A stretch of DNA of 64,000 nt from Candidatus Paralachnospira sangeri. GTDB lineage: Bacteria; Bacillota; Clostridia; Lachnospirales; Lachnospiraceae. Location of the stretch: positions 1 to 64,000 of the forward strand of contig CAJFOT010000024.1 of assembly GCA_904397815.1 (NCBI GenBank), in the 5' to 3' direction. Shown in pieces: positions 20,513 to 29,809 of this stretch (position 1 is its first letter; each line of letters starts with the position of its first letter). Under the pieces are notes generated by a model that did not search any database, had not been told where the DNA came from, and saw only the letters and a program-made list of their open reading frames with translations. A program made the position numbers and the translations under genes.

Positions 20513-20566
20513 ACACAGCGCGGCTCTCATGCCGCTTCATCATATACATATTACTGCGCTTTCTGC

Positions 20567-21643
20567 TCAGGCTTTTTCGCACAGATAGATTCTGCTCTGA
20601 CGGTACAGCGCCTCGATCAGTTTCTGAGAAGCCATCCGGGTAATTGCCATAATCGGATAATCCCCATACTGCTCAGTAAAAGCTTTCGCAGCTGCTTCGA
20701 TTTCTTCATCAGAAGCGTCCTCGGGAAGCTCAGGCACTTCTACACCCAGCATAATATCTTTCCCATACTTATCATACAGCATCTTTTTATCGTTCATCGG
20801 CTGACCGCACCACAGATCAACACCCGCATCGATCATGGCCGGAACCAGCAGCTCATTCTTTCCGCAGGAATGAAGCTGGAAAATCAGACCTTTCTCATGA
20901 CAAAAATCTGCTACTTTTTTAATATAAGGAACTACCATCTCCCGGCAGACATCCAGAGAGAAGAACGGCGCTCTCTGACTTCCCCAGTCGTCATGGAATA
21001 AAACTTCCTGTACATCCAGAGCGTCAATATATTTTTGAATCATGGCAATGTATAAATCAGCCAGTTTATCAAACAGTTCGTGAACCGCCTTCTTCTGCTC
21101 ATCGTCAATCAATGCTACCAATGCGCCCTCAAAATCCATAAAAGATATCAGCCGCTCAAACATTCCGTTCTGGAAACAGCAGCCTACGATTCTGGTCTCC
21201 TTTCTGAACGGAGCATTCAATCTGGCTACTTCAGCCCAATCCATAGCTTCTACATCCGGAAACACCACTTTGTCATACCACTCATTGGCATCTTCCAGAA
21301 GAGGATTGCCCGGTTTTACCATTGAACCGCCTGCCACAGGCACATAAACCCACTCGATTCCAAACATATCCGGACCGCCCTTTTCTTCTTCCGGCTGTAC
21401 CGGTCCCAGATCTCGAATCTCGGCTCTGGCTACATGATCCAAATTCACTCTGGATTCAATATTAATAATATCTCCACTCATAGGCATCCAGAGATAATCC
21501 TCTCCTTTTACAGCAGCTTTGAGATTTTCTGCTACCGTAATCGGTGTGGAATAAATCGGCGCATAAGGAGTCATCGTCACAGTGGTATTTAAAAATTCTC
21601 CTTTAATAATTAACTCATCCGGATTAAAAGGCACCTTGCTCAT
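20567..21643 (-). CDS. UroD/MtaA-like family protein, paralogue 2
   Basis: EVLFHDDWGSQRAPFFSLDVCREMVVPYIKKVADFCHEKGLIFQLHSCGKNELLVPAMIDAGVDLWCGQPMND. Confidence 0.85.
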   Translation of the reverse strand: MSKVPFNPDELIIKGEFLNTTVTMTPYAPIYSTPITVAENLKAAVKGEDYLWMPMSGDIINIESRVNLDHVARAEIRDLGPVQPEEEKGGPDMFGIEWVYVPVAGGSMVKPGNPLLEDANEWYDKVVFPDVEAMDWAEVARLNAPFRKETRIVGCCFQNGMFERLISFMDFEGALVALIDDEQKKAVHELFDKLADLYIAMIQKYIDALDVQEVLFHDDWGSQRAPFFSLDVCREMVVPYIKKVADFCHEKGLIFQLHSCGKNELLVPAMIDAGVDLWCGQPMNDKKMLYDKYGKDIMLGVEVPELPEDASDEEIEAAAKAFTEQYGDYPIMAITRMASQKLIEALYRQSRIYLCEKA

Positions 21644-21696
21644 TCACTACACCTCCGCTTTTCGTCCTTGCCATACCATACACGGCTTTCCCCTGA

Positions 21697-23091
21697 TTAC
21701 TTCGATGCCGCCGCTTCTGCAGCAGCTTTTTCACGGGCTTCATTCGCTTCTGCATATTTCTTTGCTTCTGCATCAGTCAGCTTATAACCTACGATGCCCA
21801 GAATTGCTGCCAGGATCATAAAGATTGCCGGGAATAAGCCCAGAACCATCATATATCTGGATACGAAAGTTTCTGTAACTGCCATGCCTGCCTCATATCC
21901 TGCCCATGCCAGGCCGTAGCCTACCAGAGAACCGCCGATTGCGAAACCGATCTTAGTAGGAAGGTTCATAATGGAAACTGCAAACGTTCTGTTGTCCTGT
22001 CCTGTTACATAGTATCCGTATTCGCCGCAGTCCAGATAATAGTTGGCTGTCATACTCATATAAATGTACTGTGCAGACTGAGCTGTACACATAAATACAA
22101 TTACAAACCACATACTGTTCAGACCGAACATCCAGGTACCCAGAGCGGAAATGCCATAGAGACTCATGCCGATTACCATAGCGCCTTTCTTGCCAAATTT
22201 ACGGCCGATAGCAGGCACACACAGGCTGGCCAGGAAACCTACGATACTTCTGGCTGTCAGCGCAACGGTCATCATTTCAAACTGTCCTGTAACCACACGG
22301 AAATAATATGCGGTAACACCGGTATAAATCTGAGTTCCGATGGTAAATAATGAGAAAATCACAACCAGAATAATCATCTGTTTATTGGTAGCAATTGATT
22401 TCAGCATCTCGCCGACTGTAGGCACCTTTTTCCCGGACTGTTCTCCCGGAGGATCAAACCGGGCAGCTCTCTTAACAAAAATCAGGTTGCAGATCAGGAA
22501 AATGGTAGAAAACAGTACTGTCGCCGCAAAGTAGCCCCAGGACTCGCCCAGAACTTCGCCTGTAGATGTAATAACAGGCAGAATGATTGCAGAACCTAGA
22601 ATGGATACCACAGCGCCTACCTGTGCCTGACGGGTAGTCACTGTCTTTCTGGCTTCCATGTCAGCGCCGCACATCTTGGGAATCATAGCGCCTCTTGCGG
22701 TAGCGTTAAAGTTCATGGACCCGTGGAACATACAGTATCCCAGACAGACTACGATGGTCTTGCCCACTTCGTTGCCGATAATCCCTGATGTATCAAACAT
22801 CTGGATTAACATACCGAAGAACAGGGTTGCTGTGAGCATACGCAGCCAGGATACATATTTTCCATGTTTGAAATTAGACTTCTCTATAATAATGCCCGCC
22901 ACCAGACTGACAATAAAGTCAAAGGTCTTTGCAATCAGCATGGATGTACCTACCAGAGCAGCTGAAATGCCCAGATAGTCTGTCATAAACAATGTAAGAT
23001 AAAGAGTCTGAACTGTAAACGCCATGGTCAGGGTACCCTGGGCCAGCGCATAAATATTAATGTCCAAACTGGTAAGTTTCGGTTTTCCCAT
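21697..23091 (-). CDS. GPH-type MFS cation symporter, copy C (diverged)
   Basis: Same architecture as copies A/B: MGKPKLTSLDINIYALAQGTLTMAF..LTLFMTDYLGISAALVGTSML.. NYYLDCGEYGYYVTGQDNRTFA. Confidence 0.8.
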   Translation of the reverse strand: MGKPKLTSLDINIYALAQGTLTMAFTVQTLYLTLFMTDYLGISAALVGTSMLIAKTFDFIVSLVAGIIIEKSNFKHGKYVSWLRMLTATLFFGMLIQMFDTSGIIGNEVGKTIVVCLGYCMFHGSMNFNATARGAMIPKMCGADMEARKTVTTRQAQVGAVVSILGSAIILPVITSTGEVLGESWGYFAATVLFSTIFLICNLIFVKRAARFDPPGEQSGKKVPTVGEMLKSIATNKQMIILVVIFSLFTIGTQIYTGVTAYYFRVVTGQFEMMTVALTARSIVGFLASLCVPAIGRKFGKKGAMVIGMSLYGISALGTWMFGLNSMWFVIVFMCTAQSAQYIYMSMTANYYLDCGEYGYYVTGQDNRTFAVSIMNLPTKIGFAIGGSLVGYGLAWAGYEAGMAVTETFVSRYMMVLGLFPAIFMILAAILGIVGYKLTDAEAKKYAEANEAREKAAAEAAASK

Positions 23092-23125
23092 ATAGTTATC
23101 CCCCTTGATTAAAGTCCCTCTGAAA

Positions 23126-24181
23126 CTACTGATTCAGCGCGATTCGTCCATATTTATAAATTGCATCGAGCAGATCTCTTCTCGCCCCTCTTGTATTGAT
23201 AATGACATTTCCCTTTTTGAATTTCTCAGCAAATTCCCGGGCAAATTTATCAACTTCTTCATCAGAAGCATCTGTCATATCAGGCAAGTCGATTCCCAGA
23301 AGAATCTGATCGCCATACTTATCATACAGCATATATTTATCATTCATGGGCTGGCCATTCCAGATATCTACATGCGCGTCTATATAAGCAGGAACCAGCA
23401 TTTCATTCTTGCCGCAGGAATGCTGCTGGAACCACAGCCCCTTTTCATGGCAGTGATCTGCAATCCGGCGAACATAAGGAACCAGCATTTCTTCCGCTGT
23501 AGCCAGTGAGAAGAACGGTGCTCTCTGAGAACCCCAGTCATCATGCATGGTTACACCGTCGATTCCATAATACTCAATATGTTTGTCAATAATCTTGATA
23601 TGGATATCTGCCAGATGGCTGAACAAATCATGAACCGCATCTTTCTGGTCATCATCGATCAAAGCCATTACAGCACCTTCAAAATCCATAAAGGAAATCA
23701 GACGTTCAAACAGTCCGTTCAGCAGCATAGCCTGGAAGCTTCGTCCGCTGTCTTTAAGAGGCGCGTTCAGTTTCGCAGAACTTTCCCAGTCAAACGTATC
23801 CGGATCCGGCAGTGTAATAACCTCTTTCCAGTCGTTTGCGTCCAGCAGCCTGGGATTGCCGGGACGAACCATAGAGCCTCCTACCTGCTCCACGAATACC
23901 CACTGTGTCCCAAACATATCAGGCCCGCCGCATTCTTCCGGTTTCAGCGGCGGCATATTTTCAAAAGCAAAGCCTCTGGCGATATTATCCACAATGACTC
24001 TGGGTGTGATAAACATAATGTCATCTGTCGTAGGAATCCATAAAGGTTTCTCACCCTTCACCCATGCCGCAATATTCTCCTTCGGCGTTACCGGTGTATT
24101 ATACTTCGGCACCGGTGCCATCGTTGAGATATACTCACCGACAATTTTCAGTTCATCATCAGAATAAGGAATTCGTTTCAT
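23126..24181 (-). CDS. UroD/MtaA-like family protein, paralogue 3
   Basis: MHDDWGSQRAPFFSLATAEEMLVPYVRRIADHCHEKGLWFQQHSCGKNEMLVPAYIDAHVDIWNGQPMND. Confidence 0.85.
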   Translation of the reverse strand: MKRIPYSDDELKIVGEYISTMAPVPKYNTPVTPKENIAAWVKGEKPLWIPTTDDIMFITPRVIVDNIARGFAFENMPPLKPEECGGPDMFGTQWVFVEQVGGSMVRPGNPRLLDANDWKEVITLPDPDTFDWESSAKLNAPLKDSGRSFQAMLLNGLFERLISFMDFEGAVMALIDDDQKDAVHDLFSHLADIHIKIIDKHIEYYGIDGVTMHDDWGSQRAPFFSLATAEEMLVPYVRRIADHCHEKGLWFQQHSCGKNEMLVPAYIDAHVDIWNGQPMNDKYMLYDKYGDQILLGIDLPDMTDASDEEVDKFAREFAEKFKKGNVIINTRGARRDLLDAIYKYGRIALNQ

Positions 24182-24364
24182 GTAATACCCCCTTTTGTTT
24201 TCCTTCCAGTTTTTACTTTCTTATCATACCGAAATCGGGGGGTGTAATTCTACGCTCTGGGGATACCATTATTTTTACGAAAATTTAATATTTTGGTATC
24301 GGGAATTCCATACCGTTTCATCTCAGGAAATACCGCCGCGGATACTCTGACATCACAACAGGGA

Positions 24365-24408
24365 AAAAGCGCCCGCCTCCGGCAAATACTGCCGGAAAGC
24401 GGACGCTT
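24365..24408 (-). terminator. Hairpin downstream of UroD-like paralogue 4
   Basis: aagcgcccgcctccggcaaatactgccggaaagcggacgctt imperfect stem-loop. Confidence 0.55.
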
Positions 24409-24464
24409 CTCTGCTTGTGCATATAGATGACATATTTTTGTGATATGGATGGTACTGTTTGTTT

Positions 24465-25541
24465 TTACGGATTCAGCATTTTTCTGCTGAGTTCATAAAT
24501 GTAATCCTGGTATTTTACCGGACCCACTCTTAAGTTGCAGTAAACAGGAGCGGTATCCATTGAAGGGCCGTATTTATCCACATATTCCTTTGCAGCCGCA
24601 TAGCATTCCTCATCAGAAGCATCTACCGCCAGTGTTTTCGGCTCAATTCCCAGAACAATATCTTTGCCGTACAGTCCATGAAGCTTCTCTTTATCATTCA
24701 TCGGCTGTCCGCACCACACGTCTACTCCGGCCTCAATCATAGCCGGTACCAGCATCTCTACCTGACCGCAGCAATGGAACTCAAATACCACACCCTTGCT
24801 GTGACAGTGATCTGCGATTTTCTTCAAGTATGGCGCAATCATCTCTTTCGCCGTCTCTACCGAGAAGAAAGGAGCTCTCTGAGATCCCCAGTCATCATGA
24901 AAATACAGAATGTTCATATGATACGCTTCGATATAATGGTCGACATACTTGCAATACATATCTGCCAGTTTGGAGAACAGACTGTGAACGCCTTCCTTCT
25001 GGTCTTCATCAATCAGAGCCATTACAGCGCCCTCAAAGTCCATAAAGGAAATCAGCCGCTCAAACATGCCGTTCAGCTGCCAGACCAAAATCGGGCGGTC
25101 TGTGTCGCATCTGGCCGCATTGGCTTTTTTGCTGCCTTCCCAGTCGAAAGCATCTACATCCGGAAATTTAATTACCTTTTCCCAGTCAGAAGCATCGTCC
25201 AGCACAGGATTGCCCGGCTTCACCATGGAACCTCCCGCAACCGGCACATATACCCATTCTATACCAAACATGTCTTTGCCGCCGCCTGTATTGGGATCAA
25301 ACGGCTCATCCTCCATAATGAACGATCTGGCAATATTATCCGGAACCACCCTGGGCGCAATGTTGACAATCTCTCCCGCCAGCGGAATCCACAGCGGCTT
25401 TTCTTTTTTCAGCACCATACTCATATAGTTCTCTCTGGGTGAAACCGGTGTGGTATAAACCGGCATCGGAGGCAGGCCATTGCGGGCCGCGTTAAAAGTC
25501 TTCGGTGTAAGTTCAGCTGCGTCAAATGGTTTTCTGTCCAT
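24465..25541 (-). CDS. UroD/MtaA-like family protein, paralogue 4
   Basis: FHDDWGSQRAPFFSVETAKEMIAPYLKKIADHCHSKGVVFEFHCCGQVEMLVPAMIEAGVDVWCGQPMND; start chosen at MDRKPFDAAEL. Confidence 0.85.
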   Translation of the reverse strand: MDRKPFDAAELTPKTFNAARNGLPPMPVYTTPVSPRENYMSMVLKKEKPLWIPLAGEIVNIAPRVVPDNIARSFIMEDEPFDPNTGGGKDMFGIEWVYVPVAGGSMVKPGNPVLDDASDWEKVIKFPDVDAFDWEGSKKANAARCDTDRPILVWQLNGMFERLISFMDFEGAVMALIDEDQKEGVHSLFSKLADMYCKYVDHYIEAYHMNILYFHDDWGSQRAPFFSVETAKEMIAPYLKKIADHCHSKGVVFEFHCCGQVEMLVPAMIEAGVDVWCGQPMNDKEKLHGLYGKDIVLGIEPKTLAVDASDEECYAAAKEYVDKYGPSMDTAPVYCNLRVGPVKYQDYIYELSRKMLNP

Positions 25542-25722
25542 ATGATAAACCCCCTTTTTATGTTTTACCTCTTTGCTGATATTGTACCAAAAGACTTTTC
25601 CGGTTTTATAGCATCCCCGCATACCAATTTTATATCTGTTTTTTCGTTTTTTTGGTATTCGCGTTTCTAATCCTCATTCCTCTGCCATGCCTGACGGAGA
25701 ATTCCCGCTGTCCTGTCAGACA

Positions 25723-27213
25723 TCAGATATGGGTCTCACCGATATCTGCCGACTGTCCTCTGTAAATTCGCAGCAGCCGGATGGAAATCTTCATGTAATC
25801 TCTGGTATAGGAATCCGTGATATCACATGTCAGCTCATCCGTAATTTTTTTAATCCGGTATACCAGCGTGCTCCGGTGAACATACAGTTCCTGGGCTGTA
25901 TTAATCAGAGAACGGTCGTTGTTCAGATAGGCCCACAGTGTATCGATCTTACTGCCACCAGTCTGCTCATCCTGTTTCCAGAAACGGAGAATGTCCGGGT
26001 GACAGGCATACAGCAATTCCGCTGCCCCTCCCCACATTCCATTTTTTTCCAGTATGTGATCTACCGCATAATCATAATACCGATAACAGGGCGCCCCCCC
26101 CCCCCCATGGAATTTTTTACCAAATTCAAGGGCGGCCAGCGACTGATGATAAAGATAGGGAAGGCTCTGGATGCCTTTTGCACAGAAACTTTCTCCCATC
26201 TCCAGCCCGTTCTTTTCCATCATGGTATGAATCCGGGACAGTGCCCTGCTTCTGGGAAGGATATCTTCATCCAATATCGCCACCACATGAGACTTATTGG
26301 TACACACTCCTGTCCGCCCCAGATAGTTTGCGATCAGGCTAGCCGCCAGGAATAACATATCGTCTTTGCAGGACTGATCCTGAAAGGCAAAGGTCAGGAC
26401 ACGGAATACGTGATCCTCCTCCCAGCCCAGATAATCCATCTGACGGCGGGCGCTTCTGGCATCCACCGCCCGCCCCTGGATCATATCCAGAAAAACAGAA
26501 CGCCCCATCGGATTCTCATCTTTTAATGTGATTCTGGCCAGCAAAGGCCCCAAAAGTCTCACCACATACCGCATCATTTCCACATCGCCGGCATTTACAG
26601 GCCTGTTCTCCTCCAGAACAGACAATTTTCCGTATAAAATTCCTTTATAAAACACCGGTGAAAACAGGCAGTCCTTTCTCCCTGCTTCTTTGGGAAAACG
26701 GTACATTTTCGGCTCTGTGCCGTCGCTCAGATGGGTAGAATCATAAAAGCGCTGAAGATACTGAATACTGTTTACCGAACTGTACCCGAACTCACACAGA
26801 TATTTCCACTCATCATCCAGTTCATTCTCACTGTACTGCGCGCTCATAGCGATTACCTTCCGGTTTGCATCCAGGAGGATTATGGGATTGTGGAAAACCT
26901 GCCAGCATTTTTCAATCAGCTGTTCAAAGTTCTCCTCGGCCAGGGCCTGGTGGAGCTCTTCATTCCAGTTGTCATAGAAATCAAATACACTCTGGACGAT
27001 CTCAAATACCTGCTTTTCTTCCATGTTTCTCAGGCGGATATAATCCCCCTCTCCGGCACAGATCACATCCGGCCCGTCCTGGTACACATGAACACAATTC
27101 GTTGCGTACACCCTCCTGGCACTGCGCAGCACTGCCCTGGCCGAATCTTTAATCTGCACCTCAGGTTCCAGCGCCTCCAGCCTGTTTGCAATCATCCACA
27201 TACTTAATTTCAC
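25723..27213 (-). CDS. PucR/CdaR-type transcriptional regulator containing a 13-G homopolymer
   Basis: C-terminal HTH_30-like: LWAYLNNDRSLINTAQELYVHRSTLVYRIKKITDEL; immediately upstream of and co-directional with the UroD/GPH cluster. Confidence 0.85.
   Translation of the reverse strand: MKLSMWMIANRLEALEPEVQIKDSARAVLRSARRVYATNCVHVYQDGPDVICAGEGDYIRLRNMEEKQVFEIVQSVFDFYDNWNEELHQALAEENFEQLIEKCWQVFHNPIILLDANRKVIAMSAQYSENELDDEWKYLCEFGYSSVNSIQYLQRFYDSTHLSDGTEPKMYRFPKEAGRKDCLFSPVFYKGILYGKLSVLEENRPVNAGDVEMMRYVVRLLGPLLARITLKDENPMGRSVFLDMIQGRAVDARSARRQMDYLGWEEDHVFRVLTFAFQDQSCKDDMLFLAASLIANYLGRTGVCTNKSHVVAILDEDILPRSRALSRIHTMMEKNGLEMGESFCAKGIQSLPYLYHQSLAALEFGKKFHGGGGAPCYRYYDYAVDHILEKNGMWGGAAELLYACHPDILRFWKQDEQTGGSKIDTLWAYLNNDRSLINTAQELYVHRSTLVYRIKKITDELTCDITDSYTRDYMKISIRLLRIYRGQSADIGETHI
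26094..26106 (-). repeat. Poly-G(13) simple sequence repeat inside the PucR-type CDS (poly-C on + strand)
   Basis: Plus strand 'gcg' + 13 C + 'atgg'; encodes H-G-G-G-G-A in the minus-strand frame. Confidence 0.95.
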
Positions 27214-27486
27214 TTTTCTCTTCCCCCAATACTTCTGTCTCCTGCCTCCTCATCAGGGCGGCAGGGATGTCTGTTCAGTCAAATCCGACAATTTTAAAAA
27301 AACATTTGAACATTTTATATACAAAATTATAAGAAAAGGGCGTATGATATTCAAGTAAAATTTTTTTCTAATTTCACGCAACAAAACAGCATGATTAAGA
27401 CACTATATAAGCATACAGACAATCTGTAGAAATTGATCTTAATACGGCTGTTTTGCAGCCGGTAAATATTCCAGGAGGAGATTTTT

Positions 27487-28401
27487 ATGAAAAAACGTCA
27501 TTTTACATTATGTTCCATGATCATGGCTCTGTCCCTGTTGCTGGCGGCAGGCTGCGGTGCCGGAGAGGAAATGCCCGGAGAAACCAACGCTCAGACAGAG
27601 ACCGCAGCACAGACAGAAACCGAAGCAGAAAGCCCGACAGCATCACAAACGCAAGAAACTGTCGGATCCAAATCCGGAGAAACGGATCTGGATCAGCCTC
27701 TTCAGGCTATGTATCTGACCAGCCAGAACGGCGATTATTTATTTGTCGGTACCGAAAACGGCGTGCTGTTCACAGCACCCGTTCCGGATGAACTGTATGA
27801 TGAGACAGGAGAAAAAATTACGGCAGATCAGCTGACCGTCGGTTCTGTACTGGACATCTACGGAAACAACATAATGCTGGAGTCCTATCCGGGCCAGTAT
27901 CCGGGCGTTACAAAAATGACAGTTGTCCAGAAAGGCACACAGGAGGATATCGCGCCCTATCAGCATCTGATTGATGAGATTTACACAGAGCCCGACCCTT
28001 CCCAGCTGCCTTACATGGATGTGGAGTACACTACAGACCAGGCGATCGTAACAGCTGCGCTGTCTCAGGGAAATTATACATGGAGCTACACCGATGAAAA
28101 CGGTCAGAGTCAGTCCTCCACCGGCTGCGGAGACCACATCCTGGCATGGGACAATCTGGCAGAAATCAGCCTGCCCAAGCCCACTGACCTGAAAATCATT
28201 GCCGACGGTCTCCAGTCCGTTACCGTCACCCGCTGGCCCGTCTCCATGCAGGGCACTGAGCAGTACGATACAGGCGAAACCATCGAGACAGAAGAGCGGG
28301 ACGGAGCATTCTGGATTCCCCAGGCAGAGTCCGGATATATCTATCTGATCCAGGGTGTGTGGGAGCAGGGTGAGATCGAATACGGATTCTGCACCAAATA
28401 G
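27487..28401 (+). CDS. Secreted lipoprotein, hypothetical
   Basis: Signal peptide with lipobox MKKRHFTLCSMIMALSLLLAAGCGAG; RBS ccaggagg upstream; Thr/Glu-rich linker then globular domain. Confidence 0.85.
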   Translation: MKKRHFTLCSMIMALSLLLAAGCGAGEEMPGETNAQTETAAQTETEAESPTASQTQETVGSKSGETDLDQPLQAMYLTSQNGDYLFVGTENGVLFTAPVPDELYDETGEKITADQLTVGSVLDIYGNNIMLESYPGQYPGVTKMTVVQKGTQEDIAPYQHLIDEIYTEPDPSQLPYMDVEYTTDQAIVTAALSQGNYTWSYTDENGQSQSSTGCGDHILAWDNLAEISLPKPTDLKIIADGLQSVTVTRWPVSMQGTEQYDTGETIETEERDGAFWIPQAESGYIYLIQGVWEQGEIEYGFCTK

Positions 28402-28441
28402 AAAAAAAGAAAATTTCATTTGAGGACTTATACAGCCCCGG

Positions 28442-28498
28442 CAAAAGACCCTGCGGAAGAGACAGGCCAAAGGCAGGCCATCCCCCGCAGGGTCTTTT
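28442..28498 (+). terminator. Terminator after lipoprotein gene
   Basis: aaaagaccctgcgg ... cccgcagggtctttt stem-loop. Confidence 0.85.
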
Positions 28499-28558
28499 GG
28501 GCTGCGTGATTATGAAAAGAAGGGAGACAGAAACACAAAAAAGATTTTCTCTGCAATG

Positions 28559-28590
28559 CAAAAATCCCACAGACTTTTATCTGTGGGATC
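28559..28590 (-). terminator. Terminator downstream of tRNA-Gln
   Basis: aaaaatcccacagacttttatctgtgggatc hairpin followed by T-run on minus strand. Confidence 0.8.
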
Positions 28591-28596
28591 TTCAGC

Positions 28597-28667
28597 TGGG
28601 CTACAAGGATTCGAACCTTGAAATGCTGGAGTCAGAGTCCAGTGCCTTACCATTTGGCGATAGCCCA
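28597..28667 (-). tRNA. tRNA-Gln (anticodon CTG)
   Basis: Minus strand TGGGCTATCGCCAAATGGTAAGGCACTGGACTCTGACTCCAGCATTTCAAGGTTCGAATCCTTGTAGCCCA; acceptor TGGGCTA/TAGCCCA, anticodon loop CT-CTG-AC, T-loop GGTTCGAATCC. Confidence 0.95.
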
Positions 28668-28851
28668 ATTCGTGAGAACAGAATGTATTATATACTACTC
28701 CAGGAAAAATTGCAAGCACTTTTTTAAATTTTTTTATATTTATTTTTTCACAGTTTTCCCGTTCTGTCTTTCACTTCATTCTTAATAGATAATGGCAGCT
28801 TTAAATCCTGCAATTGCTCAGCAGCAAATACACCTCCTTAAAAACCTTTTT

Positions 28852-29589
28852 CTAGTAGAGCACCTTTAACAGAGTCAGCCCCTGGGGCGGAGCGGTGATT
28901 CCTGCTGCCTGACGGTCCTGTTTCTCCAGGATTTCCAGGATTTCCTCCGGCGCTCTCTGTCCTGTGCCCACTTCATAGAGGGTGCCTGTAATAATCCGCA
29001 CCATATTGTACAGAAAACCATTTCCTGTGACGGTGATCCAGATTTCCTTTCCATGCCGGCGGACAGTCAGGCTGTCAATCCGGCGGACGGTGGATTTTTT
29101 CATCCGCCTGTTGGCGCAGAAGCTCTTAAAGTCATGTTCTCCCAGAAAATACTCTGCCGCAGCTTCCATCCGCTCCACTGACAGAGGCTCCCCTGCCGCC
29201 CACACATAGTTCCGCTCGAAAACCGGCTTCGCATCGCCGACGTAGATCCGATACCGGTAGGTTTTTCCCCTGGCGTTCAGGCGGCTGTGGAATCTGGGGC
29301 CGGCCTCTGTCACCTCCTCGACAGAGATATCTGCCGGCAGATACCGGTTCAGGTAGTCCCTGATTTCCGGTGCGGTCAGCCCTGTCTCCATATGCGCATT
29401 GGCCACCTGCTCCAGGGCGTGGACACCGGCGTCTGTCCTGCCGGAGCCCTGAACCTCCACCGGTGCGCCGCACATTCTGGACAGCACAGCCTCCAGCTTT
29501 CCCTGGATGGTCTGGTCAGTGGTGCCCTGCCGCTGCCAGCCGTCATAACGGGTGCCCTCATAGCATATCGTCATTCTGTAATTTTTCAT
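28852..29589 (-). CDS. truA: tRNA pseudouridine synthase A
   Basis: YEGTRYDGWQRQ, GSGRTDAGVHALEQVAN catalytic motif. Confidence 0.96.
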   Translation of the reverse strand: MKNYRMTICYEGTRYDGWQRQGTTDQTIQGKLEAVLSRMCGAPVEVQGSGRTDAGVHALEQVANAHMETGLTAPEIRDYLNRYLPADISVEEVTEAGPRFHSRLNARGKTYRYRIYVGDAKPVFERNYVWAAGEPLSVERMEAAAEYFLGEHDFKSFCANRRMKKSTVRRIDSLTVRRHGKEIWITVTGNGFLYNMVRIITGTLYEVGTGQRAPEEILEILEKQDRQAAGITAPPQGLTLLKVLY

Positions 29590-29809
29590 CGCTTTTCCTC
29601 TCTTCCCGGCAGCAGTTCAGCCATGCCCGCGGCTGTGGCCCGCATAGCCGGACTGTCGCCTTTCCGCTGCCTTCTTGCGCATCATGCCGCTTTATGCTAA
29701 ACTTTATTCGGACATAGATTCCCCTCTGGGGATTTTTGTTCAGAACGCAGTTTTGCCGGCGGAAATCTTCCGCCATCTGATAAAGTTTTTGATGAAAGGA
29801 TGTGTTACC

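Noticed and set aside
28510-28719. 69-aa minus-strand ORF
   Set aside because: Runs through the tRNA-Gln gene and its terminator.
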